Shown: piece after piece, positions 1-9,101 of the stretch
Layout of the letters: each line of letters opens with the position of its first letter
How positions within the stretch are numbered: the stretch's first letter is position 1
Source of the DNA: Halorientalis marina
GTDB lineage: Archaea; Halobacteriota; Halobacteria; Halobacteriales; Haloarculaceae
Assembly: GCF_023028345.1 (NCBI RefSeq)
Contig: NZ_CP095490.1
Coordinates: 1-64,000 of the forward strand
Direction: 5' to 3'
DNA: 64,000 nucleotides
Notes under the pieces: model-generated
What the model saw: only the letters and a program-made list of their open reading frames with translations
Database searches by the model: none
Told to the model about the DNA's origin: nothing
Translations under genes and position numbers: made by a program

Positions 1-55
1 GGGTCCGCGGTCGGCCACCGAGAGCGATATCCGTCGGCAGGGGGAAGCGAGTGAC

Positions 56-976
56 ATGACCGACGGCGGCTTCGGCGACGTGACCGAGGACGAACTCCGG
101 GACGCCTTCCGGGCGACGGACTACGTGGCGGACGACGACATCGTCACGACGGTCCTCCTGGCGCTCCGACTCGGCCGCCCGCTACTGGTCGAGGGCGACC
201 CCGGCGCGGGCAAGACCGAACTCGCGAAGGTGCTCGCGGAGGGGTTCGGGACCGACCTCGTCAGGCTCCAGTGCTACGAGGGGCTCGCGGCCGAGAATGC
301 CCTCTACGAGTGGAACTACACGAAGCAGTTGCTCGCGGTCCAGGCCGAGGACGGCGGCGTCGACGACGCCGACGCGTCGGTGTTCACCGAGGAGTACCTG
401 TTGGAACGGCCCCTGCTGGAGGCGCTGTCGAGCGAGGGCGACCGGCCGCCGGTGTTGCTCATCGACGAGGTCGACCGGGCCGACGAGGAGTTCGAGGCAC
501 TCCTCCTGGAGGTACTGTCGGACTTCCAGGTCTCCATCCCGGAACTCGGGACGGTCTCGGCCGATCAGCCGCCGGTGGTCGTCATCACCTCGAACCGGAC
601 GCGGGGGCTGAGCGACGCGCTGAAACGGCGGTGTCTCTACCTCCACGTCGAGCCGCCGAGCTTCGAGAAGGAGCGGGCCATCGTCGAGCGGAAGGTGCCG
701 GAACTGGACGGCGCCGTCGCGGCGGAACTGTGTGCGGTCACACAGCGGTTGCGCGAGGAGCCGTTCCGGAAACAGCCCGGCGTCGCGGAGACGCTGGACT
801 GGGCGCGGGCGGTCGCGCAACTGCGGGCCGACGACGGCGACGAACCGCTCTCGACGACGGAGATCGAGCACACCATCGGCTGTCTCCTGAAGGAAGTCGA
901 GGACGTCGAGCGGGTCGACGAGACGCTCCTGGAGACGCTCGCCGACGCCGCCCGGGAGACGCGGGTGAGCGAGTGA
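56..976 (+). CDS. MoxR-type AAA+ ATPase (CoxD-like)
   Basis: A 306-residue AAA+ ATPase of the MoxR group. The Walker A motif GDPGAGKTE lies at residues 47-55 and Walker B VLLIDEVD at about 133-140. MoxR ATPases work with VWA-domain partners as chaperones that mature metalloenzymes; CoxD does this for CO dehydrogenase. The next gene encodes a VWA protein and the one after it XdhC, so a role in maturing a molybdenum hydroxylase encoded left of the window is likely. The ATG at 56 is one base after a TGA in another frame that may end an upstream gene. Its own frame is open to the window edge but has no earlier start codon inside the window. The cytoplasmic role is known for the family; the substrate enzyme is inferred. 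Confidence 0.9.
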   Translation: MTDGGFGDVTEDELRDAFRATDYVADDDIVTTVLLALRLGRPLLVEGDPGAGKTELAKVLAEGFGTDLVRLQCYEGLAAENALYEWNYTKQLLAVQAEDGGVDDADASVFTEEYLLERPLLEALSSEGDRPPVLLIDEVDRADEEFEALLLEVLSDFQVSIPELGTVSADQPPVVVITSNRTRGLSDALKRRCLYLHVEPPSFEKERAIVERKVPELDGAVAAELCAVTQRLREEPFRKQPGVAETLDWARAVAQLRADDGDEPLSTTEIEHTIGCLLKEVEDVERVDETLLETLADAARETRVSE

Positions 977-978
977 CG

Positions 979-2319
979 ATGGTCCCCGCCGAACCCGCCG
1001 ACGACGACGTGCCCGACGTGGCGGGTGTCCGAGACGACGTGGTCGACGCGCTCCTGACGTTCGTCCGTTCGCTCCGCCGGGCCGGCGTGGACGTCCCCTC
1101 GAACGCCGCGCTCGTCGCCGCCCGCGCGCTGGTCGAGGTCGGGTTCGACGACGAGGAGCGCGCGCGAGCGGCCCTGCGGGCGGCGTTCGTGACCCGTGCC
1201 GAGGACGTCGCGGCGTTCGACCGGCTGTTCGCGGAGTTCTGGCGGCGACTCGACGCGCACCTCGACGGGGACGACAACAGCGGCGGCTTCGTGGACAACG
1301 GTCCCGAGGGCGCGCTCGCGCCGCTGGGCGACGACGCCGGTGCAGGCGAGGAGGCAGACGAAAGCGACGAGGCAGAGACGGGTGACGGCGCGGAGTCGGC
1401 GGGGGCGGCGGCGTCGGTCCTGGCGAAGTCCCTCCAACCGGGCCCCGGGTCCGACGAGGAGGACGCGACGACGGCGACGTACAGCCCTGCCGGCCGGCCG
1501 GAGACGGTCACCGTCGACGCGGCGCCGCTCGACGAGGACGAGTCGCTCGACGCCGCCGTCGAGCTGCTGGTGGGTGCGCTCGCGACGCTCCGGGATCGGC
1601 GCTGGCGGTACGCGCCGTCCGGTCGTCGGGCCGACGCGCGCCGGGCGCTCCGGCGGAGTGTCTCGACGGGCGGCGCGGTCGTGTCCGTCCCGGAGCGAGC
1701 GCGGCGCGCGAGCGACCTGCGCGCACTCGCCCTCGTAGACGTGTCGCGGTCCGTGCTCGACACGGTCGATCGTGGGTTTCTGCTGCGGTTCCTGCGGACG
1801 ATGTCGGCCCATCTCCGGCGGGGCCGAGTGTTCTTCTTCGACAGCGAGGTGCGCGACGTGACCGACGCGTTCGACGCGCCGACGACTACCGCTGCAGTTC
1901 AGGCACTCGAGCGAGTTGAGACGGAGTGGGGCGGAGGAACTCGTATCGGCCACGCGGTCGGGACGGTGCGGCGCGATTATCCCGCTGCTGTCGATCGTCG
2001 AACAGTGGCTTTCATCGTGAGCGATGGTCTGGAGATGGGCGACGTGAGCGACTTAGAGGATGGAATGACGTGGCTCGCGCGCCAAGCACACTCCGTCCTG
2101 TGGCTGAACCCGCTCGTGACCAGTTCTACTTATGAACCGACTGCGGCAGGAATGGCGGCGGCGCTCCCCTTTGTCGATGGTCTGTTCCCGTTCGCTGACG
2201 CGGGCGACATCACTGAATTAGCGCGCCAACTGGAACAACATGGGACCAGCGGCCGGATCGGTTTCGAACACGATCCGCGTCGCATGCGTCTGACAATGAA
2301 TGCACATGATCAAACATAA
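979..2319 (+). CDS. VWA-domain protein, CoxE-like
   Basis: A 446-residue protein of the CoxE/VWA-containing family. It starts at an ATG two bases after the MoxR gene's stop, so the two are one operon; a GTG six bases upstream is an alternative start. An N-terminal helical region is followed by a very acidic low-complexity stretch (about residues 115-165) and a C-terminal VWA domain. The VWA metal site shows as DVSRS near residue 253, followed by the expected T and D loops. CoxE-type proteins pair with MoxR ATPases in CO dehydrogenase maturation. From about 1880 to the end the DNA becomes visibly less GC-rich and codon use changes, while the domain reads through intact, which hints at a recombination joint inside the gene. 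Confidence 0.85.
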   Translation: MVPAEPADDDVPDVAGVRDDVVDALLTFVRSLRRAGVDVPSNAALVAARALVEVGFDDEERARAALRAAFVTRAEDVAAFDRLFAEFWRRLDAHLDGDDNSGGFVDNGPEGALAPLGDDAGAGEEADESDEAETGDGAESAGAAASVLAKSLQPGPGSDEEDATTATYSPAGRPETVTVDAAPLDEDESLDAAVELLVGALATLRDRRWRYAPSGRRADARRALRRSVSTGGAVVSVPERARRASDLRALALVDVSRSVLDTVDRGFLLRFLRTMSAHLRRGRVFFFDSEVRDVTDAFDAPTTTAAVQALERVETEWGGGTRIGHAVGTVRRDYPAAVDRRTVAFIVSDGLEMGDVSDLEDGMTWLARQAHSVLWLNPLVTSSTYEPTAAGMAAALPFVDGLFPFADAGDITELARQLEQHGTSGRIGFEHDPRRMRLTMNAHDQT

Positions 2320-2321
2320 CC

Positions 2322-2333
2322 ATTATAATATAC
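2322..2333 (+). promoter_or_regulatory. TATA-like promoter element before xdhC
   Basis: An AT-rich box (ATTATAATATA) sits about 30-40 bases before the ATG at 2362, in the 42-base gap after the VWA gene. It suggests that the XdhC gene has its own promoter. Confidence 0.45.
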
Positions 2334-2361
2334 GGATCGTACAGAATGCGAGGTATAGCGG

Positions 2362-3531
2362 ATGACGACGGATGATTGGAGCGTTCCCGAGACGAAAGTC
2401 CTGAAAACCATCAGCGAGATACTGGACGGTGATCAGCGAGCGGTACTGGCAACTGTGGTAGCCGTCGAGGGGAGCGCGTACCGTCGTCCCGGCGCGAAGA
2501 TGATCGTCGCCGACGAGAGTGATGGTGTTGGCTCGATCACCGCCGGCTGCCTCGAAGATGAAGTACTCGCGCTCGCCGACCAAGTGTTGTCCGACGGCGT
2601 ACCCCGCATCGAGCGGTTCGACCTCACCGGCGACGACGATGTCTGGGGCTTGGGCGTCGGCTGTAACGGCGTCATCGACATCCTGCTCGAACCGCTGGAC
2701 GCGAGCTACCGACCCGTCGTCGACGCCTACGAGAACGGCAACGACATGGCCGTGCTAACCGTCCTCGACGGCGACGGCGACGTCACGCGCGGCAACCGCG
2801 CCTTCGCGTTCCCGAGCGGCGACGGCGACGACCTCGCCTTCGACACGACGGGCTGGCCGGACTCCCTGCTCTCGGCGCTGTCGGACCCCACCGAGCGCCT
2901 GCTCGCGTCCGACGCGTCCGACAGCGTCACTGTCGACCGCGAAGACGGCGCCGTCGAGGTGTTCGTCGACAGCGTCACCGCGCCGCCGGAACTGGTCGTC
3001 TTCGGCAGCGGCCACGACGTCGCTCCGGTGACCGAGATGGCGAAACGCGTCGACTTCCGTGTAACCGTCGTCACGTTCCGCGGCGCGACTGCCGGGGCGG
3101 ACCGCTTCCCCGAGGCCGACCGGGTACTCTCGACGTCGCCAGCAACCGTCGGTGAGGCACTCTCGTTCGACGCCGACACCTACGCCGTCGTGATGACGCA
3201 CAACTTCGTCGACGACCGCCTCGCGCTGGACGAACTGCTCTCGACGCCCGTCGAGTACGTCGGCCTGCTCGGCCCGCGCGAGCGCTTCGAGGAGATGCGC
3301 GACGACTTCGCCGAGGAGGGCCGGACCTTCTCCGACGACGAACTCGACCGCATCTACACGCCGGCCGGCCTCAACCTCGGAGGCGGCACACCATTCCACA
3401 TCGCACAGAGCATCGTCGCCGAGGCAACCGCGGTCCACCACGATCGCGAGCCGCGACACCTCAAGGACCGGTCGGGACCGATTCATGACCGAGTAGAAGT
3501 ATCTTCTGTAGATGATAATACGATGAGATGA
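2362..3531 (+). CDS. XdhC/CoxI family molybdenum hydroxylase accessory protein
   Basis: A 389-residue XdhC/CoxI family protein. The N-terminal XdhC_CoxI domain contains VEGSAYRRPGAKM and the conserved ITAGCLEDEV (Cys near residue 61). The C-terminal Rossmann domain contains VVFGSGHDV near residue 212 and a second conserved segment ending GGGTPFHIAQSI. XdhC proteins bind molybdenum cofactor, help its sulfuration and deliver it to xanthine dehydrogenase or CO dehydrogenase-type enzymes. With the MoxR and VWA genes this forms a typical accessory set for a large molybdenum hydroxylase. The family call is firm; which hydroxylase it serves cannot be told from this window. Confidence 0.9.
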   Translation: MTTDDWSVPETKVLKTISEILDGDQRAVLATVVAVEGSAYRRPGAKMIVADESDGVGSITAGCLEDEVLALADQVLSDGVPRIERFDLTGDDDVWGLGVGCNGVIDILLEPLDASYRPVVDAYENGNDMAVLTVLDGDGDVTRGNRAFAFPSGDGDDLAFDTTGWPDSLLSALSDPTERLLASDASDSVTVDREDGAVEVFVDSVTAPPELVVFGSGHDVAPVTEMAKRVDFRVTVVTFRGATAGADRFPEADRVLSTSPATVGEALSFDADTYAVVMTHNFVDDRLALDELLSTPVEYVGLLGPRERFEEMRDDFAEEGRTFSDDELDRIYTPAGLNLGGGTPFHIAQSIVAEATAVHHDREPRHLKDRSGPIHDRVEVSSVDDNTMR

Positions 3532-3700
3532 CGCGAGAGGCGGCGACGAAGCGTCAATCTAGGGGCGAAGATCGTACGAACGTGAGCAATCACCGTCTCC
3601 ACCTCCACCCCGTCGAGTGTCTCGCGGTTGATGTACTCCAACAGTGTCTCGAGTTCGTTCGTTTGTGAGATTAGCCAGTCAATGCCCTCCTTATCGCATC
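3483..3700 (-). other. Unidentified coding-like fragment
   Basis: On the minus strand a frame without stops runs from about 3700 to a TGA at 3483-3485. It reads like real protein, with an acidic helical segment containing TNELETLLEYINRETLDG. It follows the AOR-like fragment in a different frame and overlaps the end of xdhC on the other strand. I do not recognise it; it is probably the tail of a broken gene brought in with the neighbouring rearrangement. Confidence 0.25.
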
Positions 3701-3776
3701 CTCGTCGCCGATACCCTCGTACTGTAGGTCGCCCGCGCTCAAATCCGCGCGCGCGACATCATAAAAATCCTCCAAA
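3694..3776 (-). pseudogene. Fragment of the 5' end of an AOR gene
   Basis: About 83 bases on the minus strand closely match the start of the intact AOR gene at 31845-31931. The encoded peptide DLSAGDLQYEGIGDEDA corresponds to DLSAGDVQYEGIDDEDA of the intact protein, and a three-base deletion removes one His. Only about 25 codons survive. The piece is fused in frame to the end of a broken transposase, making a chimeric frame of about 112 codons over 3671-4009. It is a scar of rearrangement, not a working gene. Confidence 0.75.
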
Positions 3777-4656
3777 GGAAGACTTGTGTTCGTGCGTGGG
3801 CGTGGCCTCGGGGCGCGAACGTGACCGAGGCCGCAATCCTTGACCGCGTCGTCAGTTCGTTCAACTCCCGTCCGGCGATTGTACGTCTTGTCTAAGGCGG
3901 ATTGTTTGAGCTGAACGTCCTTGCTGTGTTCGGTGATTCGGTCTTCGGCCCTGCACTCGATGCCCTTTGGATCATCAGTGGCTCGCGGGTTGTACGGGGA
4001 GATTGTCACGACCCTGCGGCCAGAAGAAGGTCGGGCCAGCCAAGGATGGCGTATGCGCTATCTCCAAGCACCCAGATCACCGTCTCTTGGGATGCTTGTT
4101 TGGACTATGTAAACCCCGCCGCTATCGGAATTTTTGCGCCGGTCGAAAGATCGTACAGCCGAAGCCGAGTAGTACTCTTTGGCTGTTGATAGTAGTTCTA
4201 TGACGCCGCGTCATTGTACTGAATCGCTTCGGTGTGTGTCGAATCAATGGAGGATATCGAGTCGAGGAGGTCGCCATCCACGGCCTGCTCGACGAGTCGA
4301 TCGAAGACATCGTCGATAACGTGTACGAGGTCAGTGAGAAAGCGATCAATTGTGCCTCTGGAGGGTGATTTGTCGAGTCACCAATAGTACCAGGCGAGAC
4401 TGTGCTGGAGTTCTCGTGTGACTGGACCGTGCCAGAGATATCCTCGTAGTAGCAGTGCAGAAAGTCGCGAAAGAGGTCTGGTGGCTGATGAACTCGTGTT
4501 CGTCCCTCGAAGTGGGGGCGAACACGTCGTACTCCAGAGGAACCCGAACTCAAGGTGCTCGAACAGCGGTGCTGTCTCGGTAGCCGCGACATTCAAGAAG
4601 TCGTCTACCGAAGCTACGTCTTGCAGGGTGTTGGTACTGCTGGACCCAGTTTCCAA
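3777..4656 (-). pseudogene. Degenerate IS4/IS5-superfamily transposase
   Basis: Remains of the same transposase type as the intact copies at 30024 and 38530. The N-terminal part (about 4378-4656) keeps LFEHLEFGF and VTRELQHSLAW. The C-terminal part (about 3777-4009) keeps NPRATDDPKGIE, AEDRITEH and the end YNRRTGVER...KDCGLG. Frameshifts and stops lie between them. The C-terminus breaks off at about 3780, where the AOR fragment begins. An inverted-repeat-like AAGCGTGTCATAG (reading the minus strand) at 4684-4696 probably marks the old right end of the element. Confidence 0.7.
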
Positions 4657-4744
4657 CTCCTGCGGCCTTCCACGAGAGATTCTCTATGACACGCTTGATA
4701 GATACTCACGGGCTTTATATACCTGAAACGTAATAGATACAATC

Positions 4745-5512
4745 ATGATGCCATCTCTCAATGGGAAAACCGTGATTATAACGGGGGCTAGTACAGGAAT
4801 CGGTCGAGCTACCGCGGTCAAGTTAGCTAATAGGGGCGCGAATATTTCACTTGCTGCACGAAGCGAGGACAAATTGGACACTTTGTCTAGTGAACTAACC
4901 GGCTCGGCAGGAGATGTTTTATCAGTCCCAACCGATGTCCGAGATGAGCAGCAGGTTCAACATTTATTTGAAACCACCGTTGATAAATTTGGAAAAATAG
5001 ATGTATTGATAAGCAATGCTGGGATTTCTCTTACACATGGCAAAGAGCTAGATGAAATAAATACGGAAGAATATCAATCTGTCATCGATACCAATCTCAA
5101 TGGGACCTTTTTTATGGTCCGTGAGGCATTAGCGTATCTTCGGGAGCAGAACGGTACAATCATATTCATCGGGAGCGGTTCTGCCACAGCGCCTCGACCC
5201 GAATTCCCAATCTATGCAGCAACAAAATGGTGGCTTCGTGGTTTTGCTCATAGTATAGAAGCTAGGGAGGGTAAACGCGGAATTAGTATCGTGTTGATTA
5301 ACCCATCCGAAGTTAGAACAGAAATAGGCAAAGAGACTGGAGAGAGCTTAAAAGACCAATTCGATCCTGGAGAAGCGCTTGAACCTGAAGAAGTCGCTAA
5401 TGCTGTTGAATTTGCTCTTAGTCAGGAAGAACATACGACTATTAGTGAGCTTAATATTTATCGCCAAGATAAATTATCCGACTTATATACTACAAATATT
5501 AGCGAAAACTAA
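4745..5512 (+). CDS. SDR family oxidoreductase
   Basis: A 255-residue classical short-chain dehydrogenase. The nucleotide-binding motif TGASTGIG is at residues 13-20, NAG at 91-93, catalytic Ser in the GSGS segment at 143-146, and YAATK with Tyr157 and Lys161. An Asp/Arg arrangement after beta-2 (AARSEDKL) suggests NADP preference, which is an inference. A second ATG directly follows the first. The gene is much more AT-rich than typical haloarchaeal genes and stands alone between transposase remnants, so recent transfer from a lower-GC donor is likely. The substrate is unknown. The sequence just before it (about 4690-4744) has AT-rich stretches that could hold the promoter. Confidence 0.85.
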   Translation: MMPSLNGKTVIITGASTGIGRATAVKLANRGANISLAARSEDKLDTLSSELTGSAGDVLSVPTDVRDEQQVQHLFETTVDKFGKIDVLISNAGISLTHGKELDEINTEEYQSVIDTNLNGTFFMVREALAYLREQNGTIIFIGSGSATAPRPEFPIYAATKWWLRGFAHSIEAREGKRGISIVLINPSEVRTEIGKETGESLKDQFDPGEALEPEEVANAVEFALSQEEHTTISELNIYRQDKLSDLYTTNISEN

Positions 5513-5582
5513 TTATTTGTCATTTTTGATGGGTTATAGGATCGTGCAAAAGCATTTGCAGCTGTAGCTTGTAGGGAATGTA

Positions 5583-5905
5583 ATGGTCGGCTCGACAATA
5601 TCACTCTGGAAAAATTCCAAGAGTTGCGGGAGTAAACAGGAGGAAAAACTCCTCGGAAACAAGTTCTCGCAGCGATTGGCCGTAAGCAAGGCGATCAAAT
5701 TAACACATCAGCTGAGCACCGGGGGGTTGTCGAGAGAACTATTATCTACTTGCTCAATCGATTCGAGAAAGAACTGATCGAGCAGGTTCTCCTCCGACGA
5801 GCCACGTCCAGGCCGCCCCTCGAAACTCGACGATGATGAACGCGAACAGTTATTCGAGGACTTCCAGAATCCCCACCGAACTAGCTACGAATAGCAGGCG
5901 TGTTC
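5583..5905 (+). pseudogene. N-terminal remnant of an IS630-type transposase
   Basis: Broken reading frames here spell the helix-turn-helix start of a haloarchaeal IS630-type transposase: GRLDNITLEKFQELRE, then a segment ending AAIGRKQGDQI, then LNRFEKELIEQ, and a piece with DDDEREQLFEDFQ. At least two frameshifts separate them and the sequence stops at about 5905. The catalytic half is missing; a C-terminal half of a similar element lies at 17221-17733. Confidence 0.55.
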
Positions 5906-5953
5906 ACCAATGCTGTTGCTCGTGCTTCGTTGAATCCAGGGACAGTGTAGCGT

Positions 5954-6530
5954 TCACCGTTTGACGACTTGTTTGAGGTTGGAAACTGCGGCGGTCAACG
6001 CCAGTTCACGGAACTCGCGGTACCGGACGCTCGGCCTGACAACGGAGCCGTATCGGCACTTAATGGCCGAGAAGGCGGTTTCGGCCATCCAGCGCGGCCC
6101 GTATGCCTCGCTGTCCAATCGCGCGTTGTGGGCGTGGTCGTAACCAGCGAACAGCCGGTGTTTCATAAGTGGGCGGACCCCCTCCGCGCGGAGGGGGTCC
6201 CGCAGTGGCTGGTCGTCGTAGCCGTTGTCCCCAACGAGACTCACCAGGTCGCCCGTGTCACGTGGCGCCACTCGACGGCCCACCTGGGTATCGTGGGGCC
6301 AGTGTGCCGAGATGTGGATGCGCAGGATAGCACACGTCGCGTATCGACCAGTCCCGTCGTTTCAGTGTCCGTATGTCGCGATCCGGGCGTTGCCGGTAGT
6401 GGCTGGATACCGCTTCGCGGTCGAAAAACATGGCATCCACTGCGGCACGCTCGCCGGGATCGCACCGGACCGCCGCCCGGTCGAGCAGTTGGTTCGTGGC
6501 CGAATCCGAATCTCAACTCAAGGACCGTCG
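5954..6530 (-). pseudogene. Degenerate IS5-family transposase
   Basis: On the minus strand, 5954-6283 encodes an intact C-terminal half with DNGYDDQPLRDPLR, VRPLMKHRLF, YDHAHNARLD and the catalytic-Glu region RWMAETAFSAIK. Upstream, two other frames give DREAVSSHYRQRPDRDI and GLVDT, showing at least two frameshifts. The pattern is that of haloarchaeal IS5-family elements. The N-terminus is lost beyond about 6530. It is inactive. Confidence 0.7.
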
Positions 6531-6630
6531 AGCAAGAGCGACCTCGGAAGTACTGCTAGCCCAGCCATCGGTCCGCCTGTCCGAAGAGCCGATGAGTAGA
6601 GCGGCCACAGAAGAACAGGTGCGACCGTAG

Positions 6631-6768
6631 ACCAGGAAGTATCCCGACGCTGGCGATGTTGGGATCTCCCAACTAACCAGTAACCAGTGGGTCGAACTCT
6701 GGAATGAAGGAGAACTCGGCAAGATGATCAATTACATAGAGCAACAATCTACGGGCCGGAAATTCTAA
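6631..6768 (+). pseudogene. C-terminal fragment of an unidentified gene
   Basis: A 45-codon frame follows a TAG and ends at a TAA at 6766-6768. It has no proper start and reads like a genuine protein end: YPDAGDVGISQLTSNQWVEL, then an acidic helical tail ending STGRKF. I do not recognise the family. It lies beside transposase debris, which fits a gene cut by an insertion or deletion. Confidence 0.3.
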
Positions 6769-6877
6769 CGGTTGTTATCTGATAGTATAGTTGATAGCTG
6801 GTTTTTGTCGCTCACTGCTGTGATGTTGGACTGATTCGCAAATCAGCAGTTACTCATAGGTATGAGGTTGTGATGGG

Positions 6878-7678
6878 CTAAAGGAGTGAGATAATAATGA
6901 TGTACTGAGATATAATTAAAAGTATAATTCCGATCGCACCCTTGATCTTCGCTTCATCTATATTTTGAGCAATCTTCCAACCGGTCACCATCATTACTAC
7001 GAAAGGAATACCGCAAAGGAGGATGAGTGCGAAATCGACACTACCGTCAAGGATGTACCTCGTCGAGGTGACTGATGTAATGATTATTCCTTGTACAAGC
7101 CCTGTTCCTATCGCGTAAAGCGGCGAGACGCCAAGGACCATTAACACTGGAATGATGAGACCAGCACCACCAAATCCGGTAGCACCGCTGAGAATTCCTG
7201 TTCCGAATGCAATAGTTGCGAGGATCCCTTTTCCGAACGTGGTAAAAATGTCAATTTTAATTAAATCATCTAATTCTCTTTTCTCATGGAGTAGAAGATT
7301 TAGACCTAATATTATCATGAGAAGTGACAATACACCTCGAAACAGCGCTATAGAAAGAAATTGATTGACATATTTACCAATCTGGATACCGAAGACGATG
7401 GGTGGGATCATCACGAATACGAACCTCCATTTAACATCTGCAGAGTAGATATACGCAGATCCACCAGCAACCGTTCCGAATACAAAAATGGTACTTGATG
7501 TTCCTGCAACGACGTTTGGAGAAAGATCCACAACAAGGAGAAGAACCGCCATAATAAGTGGCCCTCCCGCTCCGCCAAGTCCAGTAATAAGTCCAGCTAG
7601 AGTGGCAGAAATGATGAGAGTGATTATATCAAAGACACCGTAGCTCCCGAGCCCAATCCCGGTGAGAAACAATTGCAT
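6878..7678 (-). CDS. TauE/SafE family permease
   Basis: A 266-residue membrane protein of the TauE/SafE (sulfite exporter) family. It has about eight hydrophobic segments and two copies of the family's glycine-rich repeat, GLITGLGGAGGP near the start and GATGFGGAGLIIP in the second half. I chose the ATG at 7676-7678 because the first transmembrane segment begins just after it; a longer version from 7780 would add a non-membrane leader. It lies 118 bases downstream of dctM on the same strand, after a T-rich stretch, so it may share the TRAP operon. Family members export sulfite or related anions after desulfonation, which would suit a sulfonate substrate for the TRAP system (inference). Confidence 0.85.
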   Translation of the reverse strand: MQLFLTGIGLGSYGVFDIITLIISATLAGLITGLGGAGGPLIMAVLLLVVDLSPNVVAGTSSTIFVFGTVAGGSAYIYSADVKWRFVFVMIPPIVFGIQIGKYVNQFLSIALFRGVLSLLMIILGLNLLLHEKRELDDLIKIDIFTTFGKGILATIAFGTGILSGATGFGGAGLIIPVLMVLGVSPLYAIGTGLVQGIIITSVTSTRYILDGSVDFALILLCGIPFVVMMVTGWKIAQNIDEAKIKGAIGIILLIISQYIIIISLL

Positions 7679-7796
7679 ACATGAAAGAGGGGGGCTAAAA
7701 CAAATTGGATGTAATATGTTCATTTCTCTACTTCTACAATACCAAGCCGGCCAAGAATGATTTTGAACAATAAAAAACAATTGTCGCAGAAGTATT

Positions 7797-9101
7797 TCAA
7801 GCTAATACATTTAACCCAGGGAATACAAAGAACCCTATCCAAATTACTGACAAGATTGCCAGGTACGGTATTGCTTTCATCGCGACATAGAGATAATCAA
7901 TATCTGTGATTCCGCTGATCACGTACAGGTTGATACCATACGGTGGGGTAATAAATCCGATCGCATCGCTCATCATGAAGGTGATACCCCACACGACTGG
8001 GGATAGGCCGATTTCTGTAGCCGCTGCTGCTAACAGCGGCGCCGTAAGTACGAGATTCGGGACAGAAGAGAGTGTCGATCCGGTTATAATGAGAATTACA
8101 ATCATTGCGAACATAATCAACCATTTGTTACCCAGACTGAGCACAGCATTCGATATGCTCTCTTGAAGCCCTAAGTACGATAGATTTTGTTGAATGAGAA
8201 CAGACATGATGACGACTGGAATCAGAGCACCCACCAGTCGTAGCGATGTGAATATCGCGTTCGAGATCTGATTGAGTTCATGTATTTTCCCATAGATAAT
8301 GGAGAAGAAGAGGATATAGACGATTGCGACAGCTGCTGCCTCTGATGGGGTGAAGTACCCGAGGAAAATCCCACCCAGTAGAACAATGATCGATCCCAAT
8401 CCAATCTTTGCTTTCCACGTTGATTTGAGGACGTCATATATACTGAATTCAAAATCAGGATTAATATCGAACCCTCGCTTCTTTGCGATGTAGGTGTTCA
8501 CGCCGATTAGACCCGTGAGCATAGCAATTCCAGGGAGGATTCCCGCAAGGAATAGTTGGTTAATTGATATATTGAACGTGACACCATAGATGATAAGTAG
8601 GATACTAGGAGGGATTATCGATCCTATGACGCCACCAGCCGCGACCGTGGCAGCAGCATGCTTTTCATCGTAGTTGTTTTTGACCATCTCGGGATGCATC
8701 GCTTTTCCAACTGAGGCCGTTGTCGCAGCGTTTGACCCCGTAATAGCTGAGAAAATTCCAGATGTAACTAACGCTGCATTTCCACTACTCCCAGGGAGCC
8801 ATCCAACTATTGACCTCGCAAATTGTACCAGTTCAGAGGAGATGCCTGCCTCATTAATCAGATCTCCAACAACAATGAACAATGGAATTGCGGCATAGGG
8901 GAAACTCTGTAGCTCTTCGAAAGCAGTGATTGAGATATTCGCCATAGGGAAAACAGGAACCTGCAACTGAAATCCGATCACCCAGAGTCCGAATACAAGT
9001 ACGATTGGGGTACCGAGTGCAAACAATGCTGCACAGACTACGGAGAGCAGTGCCAGGTAGGTGGATAGGTTAATTGTGAGTGCGGTGATGAATTCTATCA
9101 T
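7797..9101 (-). CDS. dctM: TRAP transporter large permease DctM
   Basis: A 434-residue integral membrane protein of the DctM (TRAP large subunit) family with about 12 hydrophobic segments. Signature segments include AAIPLFIVVGDLI, SGIFSAITGSNAATTASVGK and the glycine/proline-rich AAGGVIGSIIPPSI. It is the channel subunit of a secondary, usually sodium-driven, importer for carboxylates, sulfonates or related acids. Its start overlaps the dctQ stop by four bases, so the two are translationally coupled. Length is normal for the family. The gene is AT-richer than the GC-rich genes at the window's left end. Confidence 0.95.
   Translation of the reverse strand: MIEFITALTINLSTYLALLSVVCAALFALGTPIVLVFGLWVIGFQLQVPVFPMANISITAFEELQSFPYAAIPLFIVVGDLINEAGISSELVQFARSIVGWLPGSSGNAALVTSGIFSAITGSNAATTASVGKAMHPEMVKNNYDEKHAAATVAAGGVIGSIIPPSILLIIYGVTFNISINQLFLAGILPGIAMLTGLIGVNTYIAKKRGFDINPDFEFSIYDVLKSTWKAKIGLGSIIVLLGGIFLGYFTPSEAAAVAIVYILFFSIIYGKIHELNQISNAIFTSLRLVGALIPVVIMSVLIQQNLSYLGLQESISNAVLSLGNKWLIMFAMIVILIITGSTLSSVPNLVLTAPLLAAAATEIGLSPVVWGITFMMSDAIGFITPPYGINLYVISGITDIDYLYVAMKAIPYLAILSVIWIGFFVFPGLNVLA

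Noticed and set aside
271-978. Upstream extension of the VWA gene frame into the MoxR gene
   Set aside because: The extension overlaps the MoxR gene completely and is Arg/Gly-rich. The VWA protein starts naturally at 979.
7678-7780. Longer N-terminus for the first TauE/SafE protein
   Set aside because: The added 34 residues are not hydrophobic or family-like. The ATG at 7678 directly precedes the first membrane helix.
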